Assembly (NCBI RefSeq): GCF_000737325.1
Contig: NZ_CP011125.1
Span: forward strand, 4,650,001-4,714,000
Length of the DNA stretch: 64,000 nt
From: Sandaracinus amylolyticus
Lineage (GTDB): Bacteria; Myxococcota_A; Polyangia; Polyangiales; Sandaracinaceae
Direction: 5' to 3'
The notes below the pieces were generated by a model, which ran no database searches, had not been told where the DNA came from, and saw only the letters and a list, made by a program, of their open reading frames with translations. The position numbers and the translations under genes were made by a program. Shown one piece after another: positions 1-9,881 of the stretch (within the stretch, counting starts at the first letter, position 1; every line of letters starts with the position of its first letter).

Positions 1-3000
1 GCGTCGGACGATCCCGAGATGGTCCTTCGCGCGTCGCGCTCGCTCGAGCGCATCCACAGCTCGCGCGGCGATCACGCGAAGCTCGCTGCGGATCTGCGCC
101 GCCAGGCGAAGCTCGAGAACGAAGCGGGCACGCGCCGCGCGCTGCTGGTGCGCCTCGCCGAGCTCCTCGAGACCAAGCAGAACGACCTCGAGGGCGCGAT
201 CGCGGTGCACAACGAGCGCCTCGAGCTCGATCCCGACGACGTGGGCGCGCTCGCCGCGCTCGAGCGTCTGTACGAGCAGCTCGCGCGCTGGCAGCCGCTG
301 ATCGGCGTCCTGCAGAGCCGCGACGCGCTCGCGTCGGGCGACACCGAGCGCAAGCAGATCGCGCTGCGCATCGGCGCGATCTGGGACGAGAAGCTCACGG
401 ATCGCGACAACGCGATCGTCGCGTACAACGAGGTGATCGAGCGCTTCGGGCCCGATCACGCGGCGCTCGCCGCGCTCACGCGCCTCTACGAGCAGGCGGA
501 GCGCTGGAGCGATCTGCTCGAGGTCGTGCAGATGGTGCACGACCTCGTTCCCGGCGCGGCCGAGAAGGCGCAGCTGCGCTTCCACGCGGCCGAGCTCATG
601 CGAAAGCGCACCGGCGAGCTCGAGCGCGCGATCGAGACGTACGCGGAGGTGCTCGACTCGCTGCCTTCGCACGAGGGCGCGGTCACCGCGCTCCGCGAGG
701 TGATGAGCGATCCCGCGAGCAGCTCGCGTCTCGCGGCCGCGCGCGTGCTGCGCCCGCGCTTCGAGGCGCAGGGCTCGTACCCCGCGCTGCTCGACGCGCT
801 CGACGTGCTCGCGGAGTCCGACGATCCGAGCGAGCGCCTCAGCGCGCTCCGTCGCGCCGCGGAGGTCGCCGACATCGGGCTGAACGAGCCGGGGCGCGCG
901 TTCGATCTCGCGTCGCGCGCGCTCCGCGCCGGGCTCGGTGAGCCCGACGTGAACGTGCTGCTCTCCGAGGTCGAGCGGCTCGCGGCGTCGAGCGATCGCT
1001 GGGCGGACTACGTGGCGCTGCTGCGCGACGTCGCGCCCGACGTGGGCGACGGCGAACTGCAGATCGACAGCTACCGGAAGATCGCGGACACCGCGCGTCG
1101 TCGGCTGAACGACCCGGAGCTCGCGCGCGGGTACTACCAGCGCATCCTCGATCACCAGCCGGATCACGCGGGCGCGCTCGACGCGCTCGAGCAGATGACG
1201 GCGGAGGCGGGCGATCACGCCGCGCTGCTCGACGTGCTCCGCCGCAAGTCGGAGCTCGCGAGCGGGCGCGATCGCGTGACGCTGCTGATGCGTCAGGCCG
1301 AGCTCTGCGAGACGAAGACGGGCGAGCTGCCCTCCGCGATCGACGCGCTCGAGCAGGTCCTCAGCGAAGACCCGGCGCACGCGCCGGCGTACGTCGCGCT
1401 CGAGCGGCTCTATGCGAACGCGGAGCGCTGGAGCGATCTCGCCGCGCTCTTCGAACGCATGCTCGAGCAGCGCGTCGGCTTCGCCGTCGAGGTGCGCTTC
1501 AAGCTCGGCCGGCTGCACCGTGAGAAGCTCGACGACGTCTCGACCGCGATCGAGCAGTTCCGCGAGGCGCTCTCGCTCGGCGCGCCCCACGAGCCGACGG
1601 TCGAGCAGCTCCAGGATCTGATGCGCACGAACGAGGAGCACCGCGCCTCGGCGGCGGCGATCCTCGAGCCGATCTATCTCACGCGGCTCGCGTGGCCGCG
1701 CGTCGTCGAGGCGCTCGAAGCGCGCCTCTCGGGCGAGACCGAGCTCGAGGGCCGCAAGGCGCTCCTGCAGCGCCTCGGTCAGGTCCACGAGGACTACCTC
1801 GAGGATCTCGACGGCGCGATGACGGTCTACGCGCGACTCTTCCGGGAAGACCCGCGCGACGAGGGCGCGTGGGAGACGCTCTCGCGTCTCGCGAAGGTGC
1901 TCGAGCGCTGGGATCGCCTCGCCGACACCTACCGCGGCGCGATCGAGGAGAGCGGCGTCGAGGACGAGACGACGCAGCGCCTCGCGGTGATGGCCGCGCA
2001 GCTCTACGACCAGCGCACGAACGACGCGGCGAAGGCCGCGGAGCTGTATCGCAAGGCCCTGCGCTTCTCGCCGGAGGACCAGAGCACGTTCCGCGCGCTC
2101 GAGTCGCTGCTGCGCCGCACGTCGCAGTGGGACTCGCTGCTCGAGCTCTACGACGAGCAGGCGCAGGTCGCGCCGAGCGATGCCGATCGTGTGTCGCTCC
2201 TCGAGAAGACGGCGCTCGTGCTGCGCGATCAGAAGGACGAGCCCGATCGCGCGATCGAGGCGTTCCGCGAGGTGATCGCGATCGAGCCGGCGCACGCGGG
2301 CGCGACCGTCGCGCTCGACGCGCTGCTCACGTCGCGCGAGCGCTGGCACGATCTCTCGGATCACCTGCGGCACCGCATCGATCTCACGACCGACGCGAAG
2401 CAGGCCGCGGATCTGAAGCACCGCCTCGCCGTGCTGTCGGCGGAGAAGCTCGGCGACAAGACCGCCGCGATCGATCTGCTCGAGGACGTCACGCGCGACG
2501 ATCCGCGTCACCTGCCCGCGGTGACCGAGCTCGAGCGGCTCGTCACCGACCCCGAGCACCAGCTGCGAATCATCCAGATCCTCGAGCCGATCTACCAGGC
2601 GACGGATCAGTGGAAGAAGCGCATCGCGGTGCACGAGGCGCAGGTCGCGCTGTCCGACGACGCGCTCGATCGCGTGCGGCTGCTCCAGGAGATCGCGCGC
2701 CTCCACGAGGAGCGCGGGCGTGATCGCTCGCTCGCGTTCCACGCGATGGCGCGCGCGATGGCGCTCGATCCGGGCAACGAGGAAGTGCGCGCCGAGGTCG
2801 ATCGCCTGGGCGCGACGCTCGAGATCTGGAACGAGCTCGTCATCGCGTACGAGCAGGCGATCGCAGCGAGCACCGATCCTGCGACCACGAGCTCGCTGCT
2901 CGGCACCGTCGCGCGCCTCCACGACGAGAAGCGCGGCGACCCGCGCGCCGCGATCGTCACGTACGAGCGTCTCGCGGAGCACGACCCCGAGGACGCGAGC

Positions 3001-6000
3001 CCGCTCGACGCGCTCGAGGCGCTCCACACGATGGTCGGCGACTGGCGCGGCATGGTCGACGTGCTCAAGCGCAAGGTCGATCGCTCCTACGACCCGGTCG
3101 AGCGCGGCGAGCTGCTGCGTCGCGCCGGCTCGGTGATGGAGGACCTGCTCGGCGATCGCGGCGGCGCGATCGTCATCTACAAGCAGGCGGTCGCCGAGGA
3201 TCCGAACGACGCGGTCGCGCTCGAGTCGCTCGATCGTCTCTTCAGCGACGCGAACGACCACGCCTCGCTCGCCGAGGTGCTCAAGCGCCGCGTCGAGCTC
3301 GAGCAGGAGCCCGAGCTGCGCGCCGAGGTCGGCCTGCGCCTCGGTCAGCTCGCGGAGGAGTTCCTCCGCGACGCCGAGACCGCGATCGAAGCGTTCGTGC
3401 GCGTGCTCGAGGATCAGCCCGGCGAGACCACGGCGGTCACGTCGCTGGCGCGCCTCTACGAGCGCCAGGCGATGTGGCCCGAGCTGCTCGAGAACCTGCG
3501 GCTGCAGGCGGGCATGGCGAGCGACGCGCCCGCGCGCGTGACGCTGCTGCACCGCGCGGCCGAGGTCCTCGAGCGCGAGCTCGACGACACGCCCGAGGCG
3601 ATCGAGTCGTACCGCCAGGTGCTCGAGATCGATCCGCGGCACGAGGCGACGCTCGCCTCACTGCTTCGCATCGTGCGTCTCGAGGATCACCGCCAGGCCG
3701 CGTCGGAGATCCTGCTCCCGCTCCTGCGTGAGCAGGGCCGCTGGGACGATCTCGCGCAGGTGCTCGAGCTCACCGCCGAAGCGAGCGGTGATCCGATCGA
3801 CAAGCGTGACGGTCTGCGTGCGCTCGCGGAGGTGCACGAGCAGGGTCGTCGCGATGCGAACGCCGCGTTCGAGTCGTACCGTCGCGCGCTCGCCGAGGAC
3901 CCCTCGGACCTGCGCACCGCGGACGATCTCGAGCGCCTCGCGGCGCAGCTCGGCGCGTGGGATCGCGTCGCGGACGTGTTCGCCGCGCGCGGCTCGTCGG
4001 CGCTCGATCCCGAGATCGCGAAGAACCTCTACGGGCGCCTCGCGCGCATCGCGGAGGAGAAGCTCGGCGACGACGCGCGCGCCATCGAGGCGTACCGCCG
4101 CTCGCTCGAGCAGGTCGGTGACGACGAGGACGCGCTCGGCGCGCTCGATCGTCTCTACCTCAAGTCGCAGTCGTGGCCGGACCTCGCCGAGGTGCTCGAG
4201 CGCCGCGTGCAGCTCGCGAACGACGGCGCCGCGCGCATCGATCTGCTGGTGCGCCTCGGGTCGTTGCGCTGGGAGCGCCAGAACGATCGCCACGCGGCGT
4301 TCACGTCGTTCCAGGAGGTGCTCGAGGCGCAGCCCGACGAGCCGCGCGCGATCGGCGCGGTCGAGGGCCTGCTCGCCGACGAGGATCTCGCCGCGCAGGC
4401 GGTCGACGCGCTCGACGCGGCGTACCGTCGCACGAGCTCGACCCAGAAGATGGCCGCGCTCTACGACGTGCGCGTGCGCCTCGCCGAGGACGGCGGCGAG
4501 CGCGTCGCGCTGCTCCAGGAGCTCGCGCAGCTGCAGGAGAACGAGCTGCGCGACCCGAGCGCCGCGCTCGCGACGACGGTCCGCGCGTTCGAGATCGATC
4601 GCCGCGACGAGGGCCTCCTCGGCGAGCTCGAGCGCCTCGCGGCGATCGTGAGCGGCTGGGAGTCGCTGCGCGGTCTGATCGAGCGCGTGACGAGCGGCGG
4701 CGACGATCTCGACGCGGTGACGCGTCGCGACCTCGAGCTGCGTGCCGCGGGCTGGTACCGCGATCGGCTCGGCGACCCCGGCGCCGCCGAGGGCGCGCTC
4801 CGCCGCGCGATCGCCGCGGACCGTGAGACCGCCGACGCGCACGCCCAGCTGGTCGAGCTGCTGCGCGCACCGAGCCGCGAGGCCGAGCTCGTCGCCGCGC
4901 TGCGCGCGTGGTCCGAGGTCGAGTACGACGAACTCGCGAAGAAGGAGCGCCTCCGCGAGGCCGCGCGTCTCGCCGAGAGCGCGCTCGGCGACGCGACCCA
5001 GGCGATCACGCTCCACGACGCGATCCTCGAGACCGACGGCAGCGATGCCCTCGCGCTCGACGATCTGATCCGCCTGCGCATGGGCGCGGGCGCGTGGCCC
5101 GAGGTCGTCGAGCTCCTCGAGCGCCGCATCGACGTGGAGTCGGATCCCGATCGCCGCGTCGAGCTGCGCCGCCAGCTCGCGCACGCGCTCGCCGGTCCGG
5201 TCGGCGACCCGGCGCGCGCGATCGAGGCGTGGCGCGCGGTCATCGACGAGGTCGCGACCGATCTCGATGCGATCGGCGAGCTCGAGACGCTCTACGAGAG
5301 CGCCGAGCGCTGGTCGGATCTCGAGGAGCTGATCCAGCGTCGCCTCGACATCGCCGAGACGCCCGCGGACCGCATCGCGGCGCGCGTGCGCCTCGCGCGC
5401 CTGTCCGAGACCCGCTTCGGCCGCCGCGCCGAGGCGATCGAGCAGCTGCACGAGATCCTCGGCGAAGATCCGCACAACGCGGACGCGCTCGACGAGCTCG
5501 AGCGGCTCTACGCGGCCGACGGCCGCCAGGCCGAGCTCGTCGACCTGCTCGAGCGTCGCGTCGCCGACGCGCGCGACGCGGAGACCGAGCTCGACGTGCT
5601 CGGGCGTCTCGCCGAGGCGCGCGAGACGGGCGGCGAGACCGACGCCGCGGCCGAGGTGCACCAGCGCATCCTCGACCGCGATCCCTCGCGCGAGGGCTCG
5701 CTGCGCGCCCTCGCGCGCCTGCACGCGGCGGCCGGCCGTCACGCGGAAGCGGCCGACGCGATCGAGCGCCTGCTGCCCACGCTCGCGCCCGCGGAGCGCC
5801 GCGAGGAGTCGTTCCGCCTCGTCGAGCTCGCGACGTCGAAGCTGAACGACCAGGCGCGCGCCGAGCGCGCCCTCCGCGGTCTCCACGAGGACGATCCCAG
5901 CGACGCCGAGGTGCGCACGCGCCTCAAGGCGCTCTACGAGCGCACGCAGCGCTGGGCCGAGCTCGCCCACATGCTCGCGCTCGACGAAGCGTCGTTCACC

Positions 6001-6600
6001 AAGCCCGCGGACCGCATCGCGCTCTTCAAGCGCATCGCGGATCTGCACGCGACGAAGCTGAGCGATGCCGCGGGCGCGGCGAGCTGGCTCGAGCGCGCGG
6101 TGCAGCTCGAGCCCGACAACCGCGACGTCCTGCTCCCGCTGTGCGACCTCTACATCGCGGCCGGGCGGCAGAGCGACGCGATCCCGGTGCTCGAGAAGAT
6201 CATCGCGTCGTACGGCACGCGCCGCAGCAAGGAGGTGGCGCTCTACCAGCACCGCCTCGGCCAGGCGCTCGAGGGCATGGGCAACACGACGGGCGCGCTC
6301 AACGCGTACGACGCCGCGTTCAAGGTCGATCTCACGAACGTGCAGATCCTCCGTGACCTCGGCCGCCTCTGCTACACGACCGGCGACTACGATCGCGCGC
6401 AGAAGACGTTCCGCGCGCTGCTGCTCCAGAAGCTCGACGGCCAGTCCGGCATCACCAAGGGCGACGTCTACTTCTACCTGGGCGACATCTCGGCGAAGCA
6501 GGGCGATCCGAAGAAGGCGATCTCGATGCTCGAGCGCGCGCTCGCGGAGGAGAGCGGGCACCGCCAGGCGAGCGCGCTGCTCTCGTCGCTCAAGAGCTGA
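1..6600 (+). CDS. Giant tetratricopeptide-repeat protein (5' end outside window)
   Basis: The frame is open from the first base, so the N-terminus is missing; at least 2,199 residues are present. Nearly the whole protein is one repeated design of about 72-73 residues: a LYE-x3-RW-x2-L helix, a variable helix, an E-K-L-x-D-x3-AI-x2-Y helix, then a D-P-x-H-x2-A-L-x-A-L turn. Each unit amounts to two TPR-like hairpins, and about 30 units fit the length. The last 180 residues are more canonical TPRs (for example around the GDYDRAQKTFRALL segment). No catalytic motif, membrane segment or signal peptide is visible in the part seen. Such solenoids are protein-protein scaffolds; the partner cannot be read from sequence. 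It ends directly against the next start codon, so the two are probably co-transcribed. Confidence 0.9.
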   Translation, partial: ASDDPEMVLRASRSLERIHSSRGDHAKLAADLRRQAKLENEAGTRRALLVRLAELLETKQNDLEGAIAVHNERLELDPDDVGALAALERLYEQLARWQPLIGVLQSRDALASGDTERKQIALRIGAIWDEKLTDRDNAIVAYNEVIERFGPDHAALAALTRLYEQAERWSDLLEVVQMVHDLVPGAAEKAQLRFHAAELMRKRTGELERAIETYAEVLDSLPSHEGAVTALREVMSDPASSSRLAAARVLRPRFEAQGSYPALLDALDVLAESDDPSERLSALRRAAEVADIGLNEPGRAFDLASRALRAGLGEPDVNVLLSEVERLAASSDRWADYVALLRDVAPDVGDGELQIDSYRKIADTARRRLNDPELARGYYQRILDHQPDHAGALDALEQMTAEAGDHAALLDVLRRKSELASGRDRVTLLMRQAELCETKTGELPSAIDALEQVLSEDPAHAPAYVALERLYANAERWSDLAALFERMLEQRVGFAVEVRFKLGRLHREKLDDVSTAIEQFREALSLGAPHEPTVEQLQDLMRTNEEHRASAAAILEPIYLTRLAWPRVVEALEARLSGETELEGRKALLQRLGQVHEDYLEDLDGAMTVYARLFREDPRDEGAWETLSRLAKVLERWDRLADTYRGAIEESGVEDETTQRLAVMAAQLYDQRTNDAAKAAELYRKALRFSPEDQSTFRALESLLRRTSQWDSLLELYDEQAQVAPSDADRVSLLEKTALVLRDQKDEPDRAIEAFREVIAIEPAHAGATVALDALLTSRERWHDLSDHLRHRIDLTTDAKQAADLKHRLAVLSAEKLGDKTAAIDLLEDVTRDDPRHLPAVTELERLVTDPEHQLRIIQILEPIYQATDQWKKRIAVHEAQVALSDDALDRVRLLQEIARLHEERGRDRSLAFHAMARAMALDPGNEEVRAEVDRLGATLEIWNELVIAYEQAIAASTDPATTSSLLGTVARLHDEKRGDPRAAIVTYERLAEHDPEDASPLDALEALHTMVGDWRGMVDVLKRKVDRSYDPVERGELLRRAGSVMEDLLGDRGGAIVIYKQAVAEDPNDAVALESLDRLFSDANDHASLAEVLKRRVELEQEPELRAEVGLRLGQLAEEFLRDAETAIEAFVRVLEDQPGETTAVTSLARLYERQAMWPELLENLRLQAGMASDAPARVTLLHRAAEVLERELDDTPEAIESYRQVLEIDPRHEATLASLLRIVRLEDHRQAASEILLPLLREQGRWDDLAQVLELTAEASGDPIDKRDGLRALAEVHEQGRRDANAAFESYRRALAEDPSDLRTADDLERLAAQLGAWDRVADVFAARGSSALDPEIAKNLYGRLARIAEEKLGDDARAIEAYRRSLEQVGDDEDALGALDRLYLKSQSWPDLAEVLERRVQLANDGAARIDLLVRLGSLRWERQNDRHAAFTSFQEVLEAQPDEPRAIGAVEGLLADEDLAAQAVDALDAAYRRTSSTQKMAALYDVRVRLAEDGGERVALLQELAQLQENELRDPSAALATTVRAFEIDRRDEGLLGELERLAAIVSGWESLRGLIERVTSGGDDLDAVTRRDLELRAAGWYRDRLGDPGAAEGALRRAIAADRETADAHAQLVELLRAPSREAELVAALRAWSEVEYDELAKKERLREAARLAESALGDATQAITLHDAILETDGSDALALDDLIRLRMGAGAWPEVVELLERRIDVESDPDRRVELRRQLAHALAGPVGDPARAIEAWRAVIDEVATDLDAIGELETLYESAERWSDLEELIQRRLDIAETPADRIAARVRLARLSETRFGRRAEAIEQLHEILGEDPHNADALDELERLYAADGRQAELVDLLERRVADARDAETELDVLGRLAEARETGGETDAAAEVHQRILDRDPSREGSLRALARLHAAAGRHAEAADAIERLLPTLAPAERREESFRLVELATSKLNDQARAERALRGLHEDDPSDAEVRTRLKALYERTQRWAELAHMLALDEASFTKPADRIALFKRIADLHATKLSDAAGAASWLERAVQLEPDNRDVLLPLCDLYIAAGRQSDAIPVLEKIIASYGTRRSKEVALYQHRLGQALEGMGNTTGALNAYDAAFKVDLTNVQILRDLGRLCYTTGDYDRAQKTFRALLLQKLDGQSGITKGDVYFYLGDISAKQGDPKKAISMLERALAEESGHRQASALLSSLKS

Positions 6601-7470
6601 GTGCCCCTCGCGATCACGATCGACGGGCGACCGAGCACCGAGGCCGACGCGACGGTCTCGGTGCTCGATCGCGGCTTCCTCTTCGGCGACTCGGTCTTCG
6701 AGGTCGTACGCACCTACGGCGGCGTGCCGTTCGCGGGGCGCGAGCACCTCGAGCGGCTCGCGCGATCGTGCGAGGGGCTCGGCATCGTCGTGCCGGTCTC
6801 GCTCGACGCGCTGGAGCGCGAGATCGCCGACACCATCGCGCGCTCCGGCGAGCCCGAGTGCTACGTGCGCATCGTGATCACGCGCGGCCGCGGGCCCCTC
6901 AACATCGATCCCGCCCCCGCGAAGCACCCGCTGCGCGTCGTCATCGCCGCGCCGCTCTCACCGTGGCCCGAGGGCCTGCACACGCGCGGCGTCGAGGTCG
7001 CGACGGTGCGCGTCGAGCGCGCGACGGATCACACGCGCGCCGCGGGCGCGAAGGTCTCGGCGTACGTCGCGAACATGCTCGCGCTCTCCACCGCGCGCGA
7101 GCGCGGCGCGTACGAGGCGATGATGGTCGGCGCCGGCGGCGAGATCTCCGAGGGCACGACGAGCAACGTGTTCGTCGTCACCGCGGGCGAGGTGCGCACG
7201 CCGCCGCTCTCGATGGGCATCCTCGGCGGGATCACCCGTCGCTACGTCTTGCGCGCCGCCGACGATCTGGGCGTGCCCTGGCGCGAGACCGTCCTCTTCC
7301 CGCGCGATCTCGAGCGCGCCGACGAGGCGTTCCTCACGAGCAGCCTGCGCGAGGTCGTCCCGATCGTCGGCGTCGACGGCGTGCGCATCGGGGAAGGGCG
7401 CCCGGGCCCGATCACCGCCCGCCTGCTCGAGCGATACCGCGAGCTCGTCCGCGCGCATTGCGACGGTTGA
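6601..7470 (+). CDS. Class IV aminotransferase (BCAT / aminodeoxychorismate lyase family)
   Basis: A 289-residue PLP enzyme of fold type IV. It has the N-terminal LDRGFLFGDSVFE signature (residues 22-34), the Schiff-base lysine K151 in the AKVSAYVANMLA motif and the EISEGTTSNVF cofactor motif with E184. The family includes branched-chain amino-acid aminotransferases, D-amino-acid aminotransferases and 4-amino-4-deoxychorismate lyase (PabC). Sequence alone does not settle the substrate, and no folate or Ile/Val genes are nearby. The GTG start abuts the TGA of the giant TPR gene with no spacer, which suggests translational coupling. Confidence 0.88.
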   Translation: MPLAITIDGRPSTEADATVSVLDRGFLFGDSVFEVVRTYGGVPFAGREHLERLARSCEGLGIVVPVSLDALEREIADTIARSGEPECYVRIVITRGRGPLNIDPAPAKHPLRVVIAAPLSPWPEGLHTRGVEVATVRVERATDHTRAAGAKVSAYVANMLALSTARERGAYEAMMVGAGGEISEGTTSNVFVVTAGEVRTPPLSMGILGGITRRYVLRAADDLGVPWRETVLFPRDLERADEAFLTSSLREVVPIVGVDGVRIGEGRPGPITARLLERYRELVRAHCDG

Positions 7471-7523
7471 CTGCGGCCCGAGTCTCGACTAGACCCCGCG
7501 CCTCCTGGAGGAGTACCCGCACC

Positions 7524-7658
7524 ATGGTCTCGAATACGAAGCAGACCGAGCGTCGCCGCCGCGCCAAGCGCGCGACGGTGGGCCGCGCCCAGAAGCGCGA
7601 GCGCACCAAGGCCGGCACGCCGAAGTTCCCGATTCATCCCGAAGAGAAGAAGGGCTGA
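7524..7658 (+). CDS. Small highly basic 44-residue protein
   Basis: A short gene with an unusually clear ribosome binding site: GGAGGAG at 7507-7513, ten bases before the ATG, far better than most starts in this window. The product is rich in Lys and Arg (TERRRRAKR near the N-terminus, then RAQKRERTKAG) and ends PIHPEEKKG, so it probably binds RNA or DNA or a ribosomal partner. There is no hydrophobic segment. It stands alone between the aminotransferase and a convergent metalloprotease gene. I do not recognise a named family. Confidence 0.7.
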   Translation: MVSNTKQTERRRRAKRATVGRAQKRERTKAGTPKFPIHPEEKKG

Positions 7659-7682
7659 CGCTCCGGGAGCCCGCACGCGCCT

Positions 7683-7704
7683 CACACGCTCAATGAAGCG
7701 TGTG
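7683..7704. terminator. Hairpin between convergent genes
   Basis: Perfect 8-bp inverted repeat CACACGCT/AGCGTGTG with a six-base loop. It overlaps the last codon of the reverse-strand metalloprotease gene and lies just after the small basic protein. Its position suits a bidirectional terminator; there is no T tract, as is usual in GC-rich genomes. Confidence 0.5.
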
Positions 7705-8922
7705 GCTGCGGCCTTCCCAGACGATCGTCGGCACGTGCGGATCACGCGGGCCCCTCGCATCACGCGGCGGGCTCGCGTCGTCGTCTCCGTCGTCCTCGTC
7801 GTCCGCCGCTCGCGCCCCGTCCGCCGCTCGCGGCCCGTCCGCGGGCGCTCCATCCGCGGGCGCGTCGTGAGCCGGCGCATCGTCGCGCACCGGACGCGCC
7901 GTGGTGACCACCGCGATGCGCGCCACGGCCGCCGCGCGCGCGGCGCGCTCCTCCTCGGCGCCCCAGCGCTCCAGCGTGCGTCGCGCATCGCGCCGCCGGC
8001 GCCACCAAGCGAGCAGCACGAGCACGCCGATCAGCGCCCAGATGAGCCCCGTCCCGAGCAGCAGCGGCATCGCGCCGTAGCGCTCGGCGAGCCCCTCGCG
8101 CCACTCGTGCTCGAGCTGCCCGATCCCCGCGCTCCACGTCTGCGACACCGCCGTCTCGAACGGCTGATCACGCGCGATGCGCGACACGAGCTCGCGGAAG
8201 TGCGCGTCGTCCCCGCCGCGCAGCCGGAGCCACTCGACGAAGTCCGCGCTCTCCGCGTACGCGACGCTCACGCGGTGCGCCTGCGCCGGGAACCCGCGCG
8301 ACAGATCGTCGAGCGGCAGCAGCGTGCCGCGCACCGTCGCCTCCCAGAGCGTCTGCACGCGCTCGAACGAGCGCTCGCGCGCCTGGTGGATCGCGAGCCC
8401 CTCCGAGAGCCAGCGCGGCACCGGACGTCCCCCCGCCGCGCGATGCAGCGCGACGTGGCTGAGCTCGTGCGTGAGCACCTGCGGCACCGAAGGGCGCTCC
8501 CACGTGCTGGGCGCGCTCAGCGTCAGCAGCACGAGCCCGGTCGCGGGGTACGCGACGCCCACCGCGTACGCGGGCGGCGGCGCGTTCGGCGGCGCGAGCG
8601 CGGCCATCTCGTCGGGATCGCGCGCGATGCGGATCACCAGCGCATCGTCGATCTCCGCCCCGAGCTCACGCTCGATGCGCGGCCACTCGCGCCCCAGCGT
8701 CGCGACGAGCTCGTCGACCAGCGGGCTCGCGGCGCGCGGATGATCCCAGCGCACGTCGCCGACCACCCGCGTCACGAACCCCTCGGGCGCGGGTGGAAGC
8801 GCGCTCGCCTCGAAGTGCGCGAGCGACACGTCGCTCGGGACCGGAGGATCGTCCGCGCGCGCGCTCGAGACGAGCGCGAAGAACGCGAGCAACGCGGTCA
8901 GCAGCGAGGACAGCAGGCGCAT
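7690..8922 (-). CDS. Membrane-anchored gluzincin metalloprotease (peptidase MA-like)
   Basis: Signal peptide at residues 1-23 (ends SSARAD). The zinc site HELSH is at 152-156 with the downstream glutamate E174 in WLSEGLA, which is the HExxH...E gluzincin arrangement. A single transmembrane helix at about 285-307 is followed by a basic stop-transfer stretch (WWRRRRD) and an Ala/Arg-rich then Ala/Asp-rich cytoplasmic tail with GAPADG-like repeats. The catalytic domain should therefore face the periplasm while tethered to the inner membrane. The substrate is unknown. The start is the ATG just before the signal peptide, with the next reverse-strand gene 23 bp upstream, so the two probably form an operon. 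Confidence 0.82.
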   Translation of the reverse strand: MRLLSSLLTALLAFFALVSSARADDPPVPSDVSLAHFEASALPPAPEGFVTRVVGDVRWDHPRAASPLVDELVATLGREWPRIERELGAEIDDALVIRIARDPDEMAALAPPNAPPPAYAVGVAYPATGLVLLTLSAPSTWERPSVPQVLTHELSHVALHRAAGGRPVPRWLSEGLAIHQARERSFERVQTLWEATVRGTLLPLDDLSRGFPAQAHRVSVAYAESADFVEWLRLRGGDDAHFRELVSRIARDQPFETAVSQTWSAGIGQLEHEWREGLAERYGAMPLLLGTGLIWALIGVLVLLAWWRRRRDARRTLERWGAEEERAARAAAVARIAVVTTARPVRDDAPAHDAPADGAPADGPRAADGARAADDEDDGDDDASPPRDARGPRDPHVPTIVWEGRSHTLH

Positions 8923-8945
8923 GCCGGTCGGCCCCGGCGCGCCGC

Positions 8946-9824
8946 TCAGTCCATCGGGACGCCGGGCTGAAACCGTAGCATCGGGGGAGGGTCCCCGCCG
9001 TCCGCCGCGACGACCACGACGAACACGATCGCGGCCGCGAGCAGCCCACCTGCCGCGAAGTAGGGCCAGTGCTGCTCGAACCAGTCGGGCTCGTCCTCGG
9101 GCTCGTCCGCCTGGGTGGCCGCGGCCGGCACTTCGGGCGCCGGGAGCTCGGTCGTCGTCGGCTCGGTCGGCGCCGCGGCCGCGCCCCTCGCCGCGGCGCG
9201 CGCGCGCCGCGTCACGAACGGCAGCACGCGCTCGGGATCGAGCTCGGAGAGCGGCAGTGTTCCCTCGAAGAACTGCGCGGTGCGCACGTCGAGCGCGACG
9301 GCCTCCGGCCCCTCGGCGCCCTCCCGCAGCGCGAGGACCAGCACCGCGCCGGCGCGACGTCCGAGCCGCGCGAGCACGGGCGCATCGCTCGACTCCCCGA
9401 GCCCGAGGCGACGTCGCTCGCGGCGCACCTCGTCGAGCCCGTCCTCCGGCGCGCCCGCATCGCCGCGGAGCGCGGCGCGCAGCGCGGTGTCGGACGGGAG
9501 CCGCAGATCGCCGGAGAGCGCGAGCCGCGCTTCGATCTCCACCGCGCTCGCGACGAGCACGGGATCGGGATCACCGACGACGATCACCGCGACCTTCGGC
9601 GCGACGCGCGGCTCCGCCGCCGGCGCTTCGGGCGCCGCCGCGGACGCGTCCGGCGCCGTCGCTTCCGCTGCCGGCGCTTCGGGCGCGGTCGTCTCCGAGG
9701 TCGCCGCCTCCGGCGTCGGCGCGGCCTCTTCGGCAGGCACCTCGGGCGCGTCGCCCGTCGTCTGCGCGACGGCGATCGCTGGCAGCAGCATCGACGCGAG
9801 GAGCGACACGACGACGGAACGCAT
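8946..9824 (-). CDS. Exported protein with Ala/Pro/Glu linker and C-terminal membrane helix, function unknown
   Basis: 292 residues. The ATG at 9824 opens a signal peptide (MRSVVVSLLASML, cleavage after AVAQ). A low-complexity stretch built from AP-E-AP-A units fills about residues 25-85. A folded domain of about 130 residues follows, with an AVIVVGDPDPVLVASAVE strand-helix start and an RAGAVLVLAL core, then a Thr/Pro linker and a transmembrane segment (AAGGLLAAAIVFVVVV) near the C-terminus. The topology suggests a periplasmic domain tethered to the membrane, like its downstream metalloprotease neighbour. No catalytic motif or named family recognised. Confidence 0.7.
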   Translation of the reverse strand: MRSVVVSLLASMLLPAIAVAQTTGDAPEVPAEEAAPTPEAATSETTAPEAPAAEATAPDASAAAPEAPAAEPRVAPKVAVIVVGDPDPVLVASAVEIEARLALSGDLRLPSDTALRAALRGDAGAPEDGLDEVRRERRRLGLGESSDAPVLARLGRRAGAVLVLALREGAEGPEAVALDVRTAQFFEGTLPLSELDPERVLPFVTRRARAAARGAAAAPTEPTTTELPAPEVPAAATQADEPEDEPDWFEQHWPYFAAGGLLAAAIVFVVVVAADGGDPPPMLRFQPGVPMD

Positions 9825-9881
9825 CGCGCGCCTTGTAGCGGATCGTTGCTCGCTGCGCCCGCCGCCGCGTATCTTCCGCCC

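Noticed and set aside
3658-6927. Very long open reverse frame opposite the giant TPR gene
   Set aside because: Antisense to a clear TPR solenoid in a GC-rich genome; the product is Arg/Leu/Glu low-complexity with no start signal. Similar long frames opposite the AAA-TPR and S41 genes are also shadows.
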